A DNA stretch of 40,073 nt from positions 1 to 40,073 of the forward strand of contig JAIRKM010000073.1 of the NCBI GenBank assembly GCA_031260125.1, written 5' to 3'. The notes beneath the pieces are model-generated. The model did no database searches. It worked only from the letters and a program-made list of their open reading frames with translations, and was not told the origin of the DNA. Of the stretch, positions 33,116 to 40,073 are shown one piece after another (within the stretch, counting starts at the first letter, position 1; the number at the start of each line of letters is the position of its first letter). The translations under genes and the position numbers were made by a program. Source of the stretch: Helicobacteraceae bacterium. GTDB lineage: Bacteria > Campylobacterota > Campylobacteria > Campylobacterales > SZUA-545.

Positions 33116-35783
33116 TGTCGTCGCGCTTATCCTGCTCTTTGGTATCCGTTTTGACAACATAAATTTTAACCAAATAGAAATTTCCGGTATGAGCGTATCG
33201 CTCAATCCCAAGCTGGTCATTACGATCGACGAGGTAACGGCGAAGAGTTCCGACGGCGAAGAGGATGCTCTTGATGTCAAAGAGATACTTTCAAAAGTTC
33301 GCATGGGATTTTTATCGCTTTACATAGTCGATCGAATAGAAATATCCAAAATAAATTCGGATATAGGCGCGATAAAAGTCGAATATAAAGGCGGAACTTT
33401 CTATGTTTCAAATCAATATGGACACGCCAGCATAAACTTAGGCTGGATCGAAGGTATAGGAATCTCATATTTTATCAGAGAAGTACAAATAAGCGATTAT
33501 AACATATCCGTGCGCGGAAGCGGGTATTTCGATCCGCTTTCAGAGGTGTTTTATTCAGAACTCACGTACGATTCAAAATTTTTAAGCGGCAACCTAAACG
33601 CAAGCGGAAAAGACGGTAAAATAAAGGTGCAATTTTCACCACAGACACTCAATTTATATGATATAAGCGGTACATTTGTAGGTGTCGCGCAGATTGACAT
33701 AAAAGAGCGATCCGGCACTATCAACGGATTTGGTAGAGCGCTGGGAATCGAAGGCGCTATAAGCGCAGGCCTAAATGGCAATGTGCTTAATGTCAGCATC
33801 AAAGAAGCCAACGCGCAATCTCTTAGTATGCTTGCAAACATTCTACCCGTGAGTAATAATGTAAAAGAGTGGATACACGGCAAAATTACAGCGGGAATAT
33901 TCCAAATAAACGAAGTTAAAATAGATATTGACATTGCGCAACAATCACCTTTACTAGACACACTATATGTAAATGCCACAGCCTTTGACGCGAACATTAA
34001 ATTTGATGAAAAACTCCCACCCGCGCAAGCTAATTCTCTCAATATAATGATAGAGAAAAGCTTTTTAAGAATTACCGCAAAAGAAGCGGAATACGAAGGT
34101 CAAGAAGCAAATGTCAGTGTCGAGATAGCAAACCTGTACAATAGCGGCGCCGTTCTTACGCTTTCAATTGATACGCCCGCGCTGTTCAATCGATCGATCG
34201 GTAGGCTAACTGCCGTTTATGGAGCCGATCTCGACATAACGGAGTACAGCGGAGAGAATATGACGAATATACATCTCACCGTTCCGTTGTCAGACACAGA
34301 GCGATCCGAATTAAATATATCAACCGTCGCTCAAAACGGCGCAATTAACCTCTTTGGCGTCGATTTGAATTTCCGCGATATCAATCTTTCAGTCGAAGAT
34401 TCTTTAGTAATGTTAAATCAAGTCAATCTTAATATTCCAGATATAAAAAATGTTCAGATCAACGGCAAAATTGATCCTACACTTAGAAAATTCAACCTTA
34501 CCACGACGATTAGCGACGCCGCGATCTTCAAACGGCTCGCGCTTACCGCTAGAAGAATTCAGGCAGACATATATGGAATATGGAACGACAGCGAAGTTAA
34601 TGTTTCCATACCGGATTTTAACGCCAGATTCGGCGGCTCAAACGGAATGCTCAGCGCCAACATCACGGATATAACGCCGTTGAGAAGATATGTCCCACTA
34701 ATGCAGATTTTGGATTTATCAGGGGGCAATGTATATTTTGAGAAAAGAGGCGAAAACGCGAAGGCGGATTTTAATATATCGATGAATGCGCCAATTCTGT
34801 TCAACAAGGGCGATCCCATTACCAATATGACCGGTGAACTGAAAATATATTCCAACGGTTATTCGCTTGCTGCGATGAACGATAAATTGACTTTCAGCCA
34901 ATACGATAATTTTTCAAAAGGCTCGATAAAAGATCTGGAACTAGATATTGAAGCGGTCATAGGCTATATTCAAAGACGAAAGAGGCTAATAGATGAAGTA
35001 GAGTTTGAGGACAACGTTGATCGTCAGATATATGTTACCGCCAATAACTGCGCGCTTTTCTATAAGAAATACCGGCTTTTGACCGATGTATTCTCATTTT
35101 ATCATATCAACGATCGTTCTGAAATAAACCTTAGATATAGAGACGCCGAGCTGTCAATTGAAAAAGATCAGAGCAATATAGCCGTTCGCGGCAACAGAAT
35201 AGGTACGCGCTGGGTCAGGGAGTTAAGCGGCATAAATATGAGCAGCGGGGTATGGGATGTAAGCGCATATGGAAATACGGGAAGCGCCGATTTTTATGCG
35301 GTCATATACATAAAAGACGCCGTTATAGAAGAAGCGATGATAATATCTAATGTAATAGCGCTTATCAATACGCTTCCATCGCTGGTGCAGTTTAAGAAAC
35401 CAGGGTTTTCCTCTAGGGGTTTCAAGGTAAACAACGGCGTGGTAGAGCTTTACTACGCATCGGGAGTGTTGTATATCAATGCGATGAGGCTCATTGGAGA
35501 CAGTACGGATATTCTTGTGCAGGGAAGTATCGATCTGAAAAATGACGAGATAAATATATATGCCGCCATTCAAAGCGCAAAAAACGCCGCAAGTTTGATC
35601 GGTAAAATACCTGTGATCGGCTATCTGCTTCTTGGTGATAATAATAAAATAGAACACGTTTTACACATAACAGGTACAATTGAGGAGCCGGACGTGAAAA
35701 GCGAAATAGTAGAAGAGACGATATTCTACCCGTTAAATGTCTTAAAACGTACGCTAACGTTTCCACTTACTATATTTAACTGA
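33042..35783 (+). CDS. Large AsmA-like/DUF3971 envelope protein
   Basis: A 913-residue protein: one N-terminal membrane helix (about 10-35), then a long periplasmic region of repeated beta-strand stretches. It ends with an AsmA-like C-terminal element (IGKIPVIGYLLLGDNNKI, GTIEEPDVKSEIVE, PLNVLKRTL) of the YhdP/TamB-like bridge proteins. These span the periplasm and help move phospholipids to the outer membrane. The GTG at 33042 has GGAGAG seven bases before it; ATG 33057 is the alternative. Its first 74 bases overlap the 5' end of mltG on the other strand. Base composition is more A/T-rich than its neighbours. Confidence 0.8.
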   Translation: MIKRIMRASAVTALVIFLIFILLHIVVALILLFGIRFDNINFNQIEISGMSVSLNPKLVITIDEVTAKSSDGEEDALDVKEILSKVRMGFLSLYIVDRIEISKINSDIGAIKVEYKGGTFYVSNQYGHASINLGWIEGIGISYFIREVQISDYNISVRGSGYFDPLSEVFYSELTYDSKFLSGNLNASGKDGKIKVQFSPQTLNLYDISGTFVGVAQIDIKERSGTINGFGRALGIEGAISAGLNGNVLNVSIKEANAQSLSMLANILPVSNNVKEWIHGKITAGIFQINEVKIDIDIAQQSPLLDTLYVNATAFDANIKFDEKLPPAQANSLNIMIEKSFLRITAKEAEYEGQEANVSVEIANLYNSGAVLTLSIDTPALFNRSIGRLTAVYGADLDITEYSGENMTNIHLTVPLSDTERSELNISTVAQNGAINLFGVDLNFRDINLSVEDSLVMLNQVNLNIPDIKNVQINGKIDPTLRKFNLTTTISDAAIFKRLALTARRIQADIYGIWNDSEVNVSIPDFNARFGGSNGMLSANITDITPLRRYVPLMQILDLSGGNVYFEKRGENAKADFNISMNAPILFNKGDPITNMTGELKIYSNGYSLAAMNDKLTFSQYDNFSKGSIKDLELDIEAVIGYIQRRKRLIDEVEFEDNVDRQIYVTANNCALFYKKYRLLTDVFSFYHINDRSEINLRYRDAELSIEKDQSNIAVRGNRIGTRWVRELSGINMSSGVWDVSAYGNTGSADFYAVIYIKDAVIEEAMIISNVIALINTLPSLVQFKKPGFSSRGFKVNNGVVELYYASGVLYINAMRLIGDSTDILVQGSIDLKNDEINIYAAIQSAKNAASLIGKIPVIGYLLLGDNNKIEHVLHITGTIEEPDVKSEIVEETIFYPLNVLKRTLTFPLTIFN

Positions 35784-35826
35784 TAAGCCTTGAGTTATCG
35801 CTGGCAAGAAAGATCAACTTTTAATA

Positions 35827-35916
35827 TGGCGGACAGAGTGGGATTCGAACCCACGATACCCAAACAGGTATAGCAGTTTTCGAGACTGCCGCCTTCAACC
35901 GCTCGGCCATCTGTCC
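35827..35916 (-). tRNA. tRNA-Ser(CGA)
   Basis: Full cloverleaf on the - strand: acceptor GGACAGA pairs with TCTGTCC, discriminator G, and CCA is encoded. The anticodon loop CTCGAAA sits on a GCAGT/ACTGC stem, giving anticodon CGA for serine UCG codons. A long variable arm (class II) and the TTCGAATC T-loop are present. Confidence 0.95.
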
Positions 35917-36110
35917 TAAATCGCCGCGAATTTTATCTAAACTATCTTTTTTCAACGGAATAAAGTCGGTATAAAATAAAATGCCTGCTAATATGCCTCC
36001 TGATAACCCGCAAGAGGGCAAAAACGTCTATCCGCCCGAAAGATTTTCAATCGGCGGCATTGGCGGCGGAAAATTACGTATGAGCATTCAACATAGAAAC
36101 GAGGTAAAAC

Positions 36111-36524
36111 ATGGACGAAATAATCAGATTCAGCGTGTCGCTTCCAAAGACGCTTTTAGAGGAGCTTGATCGGCAGATTATCGAAAAAGGTTACGACTCC
36201 AGAAGCGAGTTTGTCCGCGATCTGATCCGCGAACAGATCACCGCTAGAGTGTGGAAAGACGAGAAGGCGGAGGTGTTTGGAAACCTTACGCTTATCTACG
36301 ATCACCATCAGCGCGAGTTAAGCGCGAAGATGATTGATTTAGCGCATCACGCCAGCGCGAATATAATGTGTTCCACGCATATCCACCTCGATCACAGCAA
36401 CTGTATGGAATCCATCATTCTAAAAGGCAAACCGAGCGAGATCGAGAGCGTAGCGACGAAAATCGGCGGTCTGCGCGGCGTGCTGTTTGCCAAATTAACC
36501 TGCGTCAGCCGGTTAGAGTGCTAG
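36111..36524 (+). CDS. nikR: Nickel-responsive regulator NikR
   Basis: A 137-residue NikR: N-terminal ribbon-helix-helix ([17 protein letters not shown]) and a C-terminal ACT-like nickel domain. The square-planar nickel ligands are all present, His79, His90, His92 and Cys98, each three residues later than in the E. coli protein. NikR binds DNA when loaded with nickel, repressing uptake or adjusting urease/hydrogenase genes. The ATG follows GAGGT at suitable spacing. hypE lies just downstream, so this is a nickel/hydrogenase neighbourhood. Confidence 0.96.
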   Translation: MDEIIRFSVSLPKTLLEELDRQIIEKGYDSRSEFVRDLIREQITARVWKDEKAEVFGNLTLIYDHHQRELSAKMIDLAHHASANIMCSTHIHLDHSNCMESIILKGKPSEIESVATKIGGLRGVLFAKLTCVSRLEC

Positions 36525-36561
36525 TAGTACAATAATGGCAATTCGCTATGAAGGAAAACTG

Positions 36562-36666
36562 ATGACGTTTGAAGCAATAGAAGATCGCCCATCCATTGAC
36601 AAAGCCGAAACGACAACGATTATAAAACACGCACGACTTAACCCCATTGAAAGCCGTTTGCGATGA
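36562..36666 (+). CDS. Small ORF (34 residues) coupled to hypE
   Basis: ATG 36562 has AAGGA six bases before it, and the frame runs 34 codons to a TGA overlapping the hypE start (ATGA). The frame could also start at ATG 36535, but that has no ribosome-binding site. The product is polar with no recognised motif. hypE has no good site of its own, so the small ORF may mainly deliver ribosomes to hypE. It could also be a remnant. Confidence 0.4.
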   Translation: MTFEAIEDRPSIDKAETTTIIKHARLNPIESRLR

Positions 36667-37667
36667 ACGGCGCTGTTACCCTCGCGCACGGCGCGGGCGG
36701 TGAAGAGACGAGAGAGCTTATCGATCGCGTGTTTGCCCGCGCGCTTGAGAACGACTACCTCAGCGAACGTGAGGACGCGGCGGTAATTCCCACAGGACAA
36801 TACGCCGTTTCCACCGATGGTTTTATCGTCTCGCCTCTCATATTCAGCGGTGGAGATATAGGCAAGATGGCTGTCGCTGGCAGTTGCAACGATGTAGCCA
36901 TGCGCGGCGCGAAACCACAGTTCTTGGCGGCGTCATTTATTCTGGAGGAGGGTTTGAACATAGACCTTTTAGAAAAGATCGTCGATTCCTTTGCCAAAGA
37001 GTTGGTAAAGAACGAGGCAAAGCTAATTTCCGCCGATACAAAGGTAACGCCTAGAAATCAAGCCGGCGGCGGGCTGTATATAACCACCACGGCATTTGGA
37101 GAGGTCAAACGTGAAGGTCTCGGGGCAAAACACCTGCAAGAGGGCGATTTGATTATTGCAAGCGGAAGCTGCGGCGATCATGGTGCGGCGATCTTCGCGG
37201 CTAGAGGGGGAATTGAGATAGAGGGAAACTTGAAAAGCGATTGCGCCTCGCTGTGGTCTCTGGTCTCGCGGCTAATCGACGCCGAATTGCCTATCGTATG
37301 CATGCGCGACGCGACACGCGGGGGACTAGCGGCGGTTGCTAACGAGTGGGCGGCTGCTTCTGATACGGCGCTTACGCTCAACGAGGCGGCGATTTTAGTC
37401 AAAAATGAGGTAAGAGGCGTTTGCGAACTGCTGGGTTTTGAGCCGTACTCGCTGGCGAACGAAGGAATGATGATCGTTGCGATACGCGGCGAGGCGGCGG
37501 CTAATGACGCGTTGAAAATTATGCGATCCAGCGAGCTTGGAGAAAACGCCGCGATCATCGGCTGTGTCAGCGGTGATTATCGCGGGCGCGTGATTGTGAA
37601 AACGCCCCACAAAACGGCGCGATTCTTGGAAACCCCATCGGGCGAACTGCTACCACGTATCTGTTAA
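36663..37667 (+). CDS. hypE: Hydrogenase maturation protein HypE (carbamoyl dehydratase)
   Basis: A 334-residue HypE. N-terminal LAHGAGGEETRELI, the DAAVI and YAVSTDGF ATP-binding blocks, the SADTKV and GDLIIASGSCGDHG segments, and the terminal PRIC, whose last residue is the cysteine that carries the thiocarbamate to be dehydrated to thiocyanate. HypE works with HypF to make the cyanide ligands of [NiFe]-hydrogenase. The other hyp genes are not in the window. Its neighbour nikR is also nickel-linked. Confidence 0.97.
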   Translation: MNGAVTLAHGAGGEETRELIDRVFARALENDYLSEREDAAVIPTGQYAVSTDGFIVSPLIFSGGDIGKMAVAGSCNDVAMRGAKPQFLAASFILEEGLNIDLLEKIVDSFAKELVKNEAKLISADTKVTPRNQAGGGLYITTTAFGEVKREGLGAKHLQEGDLIIASGSCGDHGAAIFAARGGIEIEGNLKSDCASLWSLVSRLIDAELPIVCMRDATRGGLAAVANEWAAASDTALTLNEAAILVKNEVRGVCELLGFEPYSLANEGMMIVAIRGEAAANDALKIMRSSELGENAAIIGCVSGDYRGRVIVKTPHKTARFLETPSGELLPRIC

Positions 37668-37785
37668 GCGATACCGTTCTTTAACGCTTGGCTGGATTTT
37701 ATCAACGAAACGATCGTCTCGCAAAATTTAGAGGTGATTGCGGAGAAACTCCGCCATAAGACTGCCGCCGTTTGAGCGGCAAAGA

Positions 37786-37807
37786 TGCCGCGATTGAGAT
37801 CGCGGCA
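37786..37807. terminator. Hairpin between convergent hypE and DUF805 genes
   Basis: TGCCGCGAT pairs with ATCGCGGCA around a TGAG tetraloop, in the 157-base gap between convergent genes. Two shorter hairpins (CGGAG-AAA-CTCCG at 37741 and a GCCGC/GCGGC pair at 37764-37780) precede it. No T-runs flank it, so terminator function is a suggestion from position. Confidence 0.45.
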
Positions 37808-37824
37808 AACATTCTGCACGACCG

Positions 37825-38232
37825 TTATGCGATGTCAGTCGGAACGGCTCCGTATTGATTTTCGCCTTCATTTCCCTTTTGTATCCAAAGGTAAATATTG
37901 TAAAGCGGGGCTAAAATCCACCAGCCGACTTTGCCAATATCATGCATTCTGCGAATGCTGGCGCTAAACGACGGAATCAGCAGCGCAAGCCCAAAAACAG
38001 CCGTTAGCGGCGTAAAGGGTACGCTCAGAACTTTGATAAAAATTACGAAATCGATTGCGTACAAAACAACCGAGATAGCAAATGCTACCAGCGAGTAAGT
38101 CCAAAAGCGCCGAATACCAATCCTGCCGTTAAAAACGCCGCCCTTGAGCGCCTCAGAACCCCCACGTAAAGCGCCGTACGTTTCGGTGATATAGCACAGC
38201 CATACCTTAAACCACCCTTTCACCTTCTCCAT
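37825..38232 (-). CDS. DUF805 membrane protein
   Basis: A 135-residue inner-membrane protein with the DUF805 plan: GRIGIRRFWTYSL, two to three hydrophobic helices, SIRRMHDIGKVGWWIL and the late EGENQYGAVP. The family is widespread and uncharacterised, often linked to envelope or phage-inhibition genes. The start follows GGAGG. It faces hypE and stands alone. Confidence 0.88.
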   Translation of the reverse strand: MEKVKGWFKVWLCYITETYGALRGGSEALKGGVFNGRIGIRRFWTYSLVAFAISVVLYAIDFVIFIKVLSVPFTPLTAVFGLALLIPSFSASIRRMHDIGKVGWWILAPLYNIYLWIQKGNEGENQYGAVPTDIA

Positions 38233-38318
38233 TAAAGCCTCCCAGATAAAGTATTGCGTTCGTATTCTATCTGTTTTTCAACTTAAACCCAATCATAAGC
38301 GCTTCAACTTCGGTCTAG

Positions 38319-38453
38319 GTTACGGCGATCGCCGCTTTTGCGATTGCGGCGGGATTGATGAGCGGGTGCGTTCCCGCGCTTACGCTTCAAGGCGTAGCTA
38401 CAACAGCGGGCGTAATGTCAATAGGCGATTCAACGGAAGAGATAAGGGCATAA
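38319..38453 (+). pseudogene. Lipoprotein remnant
   Basis: A 44-codon frame, bounded by TAG at 38316 and TAA at 38451, holds a signal-peptide-like stretch (AIAAFAIAAGL) and a lipobox MSGC, then CVPALTLQGVATTAGV. No start codon precedes the hydrophobic core, so the N-terminus is missing and the C-terminus is very short. It looks like the leftover of a small lipoprotein gene. Confidence 0.45.
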
Positions 38454-38542
38454 ACTCTCAAAACTTGCGAATACTCAGATGATAAAAACGTGTGCAGAGA
38501 AAGCTGAATCAGTTAGACTTATCCAAATGATCTATATATGGA

Positions 38543-38752
38543 TCATTCATTTACGCGATTAAGTTTTGCTTTTTTGATACTGAATGCGATCGCCTCGTCG
38601 TATGAGATTTCTTTTTTGACAAGTTTTTCCCACATTGCCAAAAACTCATCATCTGGCTTAAAGCCTTCAATCATTGCGTTAGCTAATGCCTGATTAGCAA
38701 GATACTGGCGTTCGTGAGATACGCCATCTTTATTGGTGGGCAGTTTAGCCAT
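38543..38752 (-). CDS. VbhA-like antitoxin, orphan
   Basis: A 69-residue protein resembling VbhA antitoxins of Fic toxins: NAMIEGFKP near residue 25, then a WEKLVKKEISYDEAIAF helix-turn-helix like the family's v-x-G-eis-x-dEAi pattern. The inhibitory motif of the class is S/T-x3-E-G/N; here the first residue is Asn (N25), with Glu29 and Gly30 kept. A strong TAAGGAG site and a TGATATAAT promoter precede it. No Fic gene follows on its strand, so it is an orphan or acts on a toxin elsewhere. Confidence 0.65.
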   Translation of the reverse strand: MAKLPTNKDGVSHERQYLANQALANAMIEGFKPDDEFLAMWEKLVKKEISYDEAIAFSIKKAKLNRVNE

Positions 38753-38783
38753 TATCGCCGCTCCTTACTTAACATTTTTGTTG

Positions 38784-38792
38784 ATTATATCA
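38784..38792 (-). promoter_or_regulatory. Extended -10 promoter of the orphan antitoxin gene
   Basis: On the - strand the sequence reads TGATATAAT, a perfect extended -10, about 32 bases before the ATG at 38752 and upstream of its TAAGGAG site. Confidence 0.55.
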
Positions 38793-38843
38793 CATTTTGA
38801 GCTTGATTGCGTTCTACCCAATCCTTCCGTTAGGATTTCACCG

Positions 38844-38996
38844 CTACGGTTTATTACGCGAAGCGGCGATAATAGCCATTATTTGACAATCTTGTCTGTA
38901 TGTTTTCCAATTATCCGCAAGGGCTTTACGCGACAAATAAAAATCGGTTGCAATGGACGCTATTTTGCTATACGTCAATGGGCTATATGCCTTCAT
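38844..38996 (-). CDS. Short ORF (50 residues), unknown
   Basis: A 50-codon frame starting MKAYSPLTYSKIASIATDFY and continuing SRKALADNWKTYRQDC. It begins inside the end of the ORF at 38983 (14-base overlap) and is helix-rich, with no recognised domain; a weak GGTGG precedes the start. It could be real, or with the upstream ORF the two frames of one broken gene. Confidence 0.35.
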   Translation of the reverse strand: MKAYSPLTYSKIASIATDFYLSRKALADNWKTYRQDCQIMAIIAASRNKP

Positions 38997-39150
38997 TGTC
39001 CACCAGCATTTTGCCGCTTAATACCTTGTAGATTATCTCTTTGTCGTTTGGGCCTAATTCGTCTCTTAAATCGTCGATCGCTCGAATGCGATTCTTGCAA
39101 TAGTCTATCAGAATCTGCGAGGGATTTTCTTTATTCTCTTCGTCGTACAT
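38983..39150 (-). CDS. Short ORF (55 residues), unknown
   Basis: A 55-codon frame beginning MYDEENKENPSQILIDYCKN, acidic and helical, with LRDELGPNDKEIIYKVLSGK. No ribosome-binding site is evident. Its 5' end faces the Fic antitoxin gene across 70 bases, so transcription would be divergent. Codon use looks coding-like, but nothing else supports it; treat as possible. Confidence 0.38.
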   Translation of the reverse strand: MYDEENKENPSQILIDYCKNRIRAIDDLRDELGPNDKEIIYKVLSGKMLVDNEGI

Positions 39151-39179
39151 TGCAAGGGAGCAAAAAACGCCTGAAATTG

Positions 39180-39188
39180 TGGTACAAT
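39180..39188 (+). promoter_or_regulatory. Extended -10 promoter of the Fic antitoxin-toxin pair
   Basis: TGGTACAAT matches the extended -10 pattern, 32 bases before the ATG at 39221. A GAGGAG ribosome-binding site lies between. No -35 is apparent. Confidence 0.5.
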
Positions 39189-39220
39189 ATAGGAATAATA
39201 GTTAGCGAGGAGAAGCCCCC

Positions 39221-39505
39221 ATGAGTTTACCGCAAAGAGTAAGTTTGCGTAGCGACGAGGCGCAAACCGCATATCGCAAAAAGATCGAAGGGCAAAAAAC
39301 ATGGCAACGCATCGCGGAGCTTCATATAAATCCTCTTGTCGCCCCTAAAAGAGACGGCTCAAAACGCTCGGTTCGTCTTGAAGCGATTAAATACGCTACC
39401 GCCTCCGTCGAATTGGAAGGGTTTGTATTAAACGAATCCGATCATGAACACGCTCGCCGTTTTGTTGACGGCGAGATTAGTTTAACTGAGTTTGTGGCGC
39501 GATAG
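39221..39505 (+). CDS. VbhA-like antitoxin of an adjacent Fic toxin
   Basis: A 94-residue protein whose C-terminal half matches the VbhA antitoxin: SVELEGFVLN, giving the inhibitory S-x3-E-G motif at Ser62, Glu66 and Gly67, followed by a GEISLTEFV helix. In class I Fic systems the Glu of this motif blocks the ATP gamma-phosphate site of the toxin. The N-terminal half is basic and polar and may bind DNA or simply extend the chain. The Fic gene starts two bases after its stop, the expected order (antitoxin first). Confidence 0.75.
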   Translation: MSLPQRVSLRSDEAQTAYRKKIEGQKTWQRIAELHINPLVAPKRDGSKRSVRLEAIKYATASVELEGFVLNESDHEHARRFVDGEISLTEFVAR

Positions 39506-39507
39506 TT

Positions 39508-40073
39508 TTGGACAACAAAGCCCGCAAAGATTTTGATTTAGCGCATCTAAAAGAAACTCACCGATATTTCTTTCAAGATTTGCCATTAGTTGGCGTTAGC
39601 GAAGTAACGCCTGGCAAGTTTCGTCCAACCGTACCTGTAAATCTTGATTGGATAAAAAACCGTAATCTAAAAAGCGTAAATCTATTAACATTTGTCGCTT
39701 ATTCCAGAATGGATAAAGAAGCGCAAAATAAACTTGATTCGACGCTAAAGCAAGTCGATATTAACGCTTTGACAAAGCTAGACCTAAAAGCATTTACACA
39801 AGCCATTGGCGATCTATACGCGCAAGTAGATTTTATTCACCCGTTCGCGGACGGCAATAGCAGAACGCTACGTCAATTCACAAGGGAGCTTGCTAACGCT
39901 TGCGGTTACGATATTCAATGGGAGCGCTTTAATGCAAACAAAGCAGGGCGCGATATTTTATATATCGCCCGCGATCTAAGCGTGAATACGTTAGCTTTAC
40001 CATACGTTAAAAGCGCCGACGTAAAACGCGATTTACTTTATACTATGGATACGCTTGAAGGCAACCGCGATCT
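39508..40073 (+). CDS. Fic-domain AMP transferase toxin, partial (runs off the window)
   Basis: An open frame from TTG 39508 to the window end (188 complete codons). It carries the Fic active site HPFADGNSRTLR at residues 111-122: catalytic His, metal-binding Asp, and the Arg of the class, with Ser replacing the usual middle Gly (GNS for GNG). The upstream flap region (GKFRP) and the downstream ELANACGYDIQW are typical of Fic proteins. Fic toxins AMPylate targets such as gyrase or topoisomerase IV. The start is weak and assigned from the junction with the antitoxin; no ATG is available upstream in frame. Confidence 0.85.
   Translation, partial: MDNKARKDFDLAHLKETHRYFFQDLPLVGVSEVTPGKFRPTVPVNLDWIKNRNLKSVNLLTFVAYSRMDKEAQNKLDSTLKQVDINALTKLDLKAFTQAIGDLYAQVDFIHPFADGNSRTLRQFTRELANACGYDIQWERFNANKAGRDILYIARDLSVNTLALPYVKSADVKRDLLYTMDTLEGNRD

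Noticed and set aside
35981-36169. 62-codon frame upstream of and overlapping nikR
   Set aside because: No ribosome-binding site, Pro/Gly-rich low-complexity sequence and a 59-base overlap with nikR. A TATAAA element just before it more likely belongs to the nikR promoter, but I could not support a full promoter.
37668-37775. In-frame extension after the hypE stop, reading FFNAWLDFINETIV
   Set aside because: HypE must end in cysteine (PRIC), so the stop is genuine. The extension has no start and is only about 35 codons; it may be chance or an old remnant.
38733-39224. + strand frame of 163 codons between the two antitoxins
   Set aside because: Its composition (many Cys, Leu, Arg, Ser) is typical of a shadow frame, and it runs through the promoter and ribosome-binding site of the antitoxin gene at 39221.

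Overview
The window looks like a chromosomal segment of a Campylobacterota (epsilonproteobacterial) bacterium with a mid-range GC content. This is inferred from the gene set: a two-subunit-type glycyl-tRNA synthetase beta chain, GatB, NikR and HypE, an mltG/AsmA-like divergent pair, MDH plus class II fumarase, an AtpB-linked small membrane protein, and sugar genes carrying simple-sequence repeats. I cannot place it at genus level. The palindrome CGATCG is strikingly frequent throughout.

Positions 1-9971 are a surface-polysaccharide (LPS or capsule) accessory locus, all on the + strand. It holds the tail of a radical SAM/SPASM protein, a MntA/HepT-type toxin-antitoxin pair, nucleotide-sugar epimerases/dehydratases (two SDR, two RmlC-like), a DXS-like thiamine-diphosphate enzyme, a DUF4422-GT8 glycosyltransferase and an RfbH (CDP-4-keto-6-deoxyglucose 3-dehydrase). 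Between these lie three decayed genes with their middles or 3' parts missing: an SDR, an RmlC paralogue and a CDP-glucose 4,6-dehydratase stump. Long CT or GA dinucleotide tracts lie near the 3' ends of three of the sugar genes, and a shorter GA tract lies at the 5' end of rfbH. At two of the 3' tracts the conserved C-terminal residues are readable only in another frame, so the locus looks phase variable and actively rearranging.

Positions 10026-16331 (- strand) are a housekeeping block: glyS, then atpB, a small membrane protein, thiE-like, gatB, a beta-barrel outer-membrane protein, ridA and an LprI/DUF1311 protein, tightly packed. Positions 16412-21488 (+) form a five-gene cluster that looks like an envelope-linked cAMP module: a helical protein of unknown function, a cyclic-nucleotide-binding protein without a DNA-binding domain, a secreted SH3-like protein, an M48 lipoprotein protease and a CHASE2 adenylate cyclase. 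Two tandem NADP-type secondary alcohol dehydrogenases follow (21641-23972).

Positions 24130-35783 hold valS (-), aguB and a YjbR-family gene (+), an ABC-F ATPase split by a one-base frameshift, fumC and mdh (-), and mltG facing a large AsmA-like gene whose 5' end overlaps it. A tRNA-Ser(CGA) follows, then nikR, a small ORF and hypE (nickel/hydrogenase), and a DUF805 membrane protein.

Positions 38319-40073 are again accessory: a lipoprotein remnant, an orphan VbhA-like antitoxin on the - strand with two short ORFs upstream of it, and a VbhA-like antitoxin followed by a Fic-domain toxin that runs off the window end.
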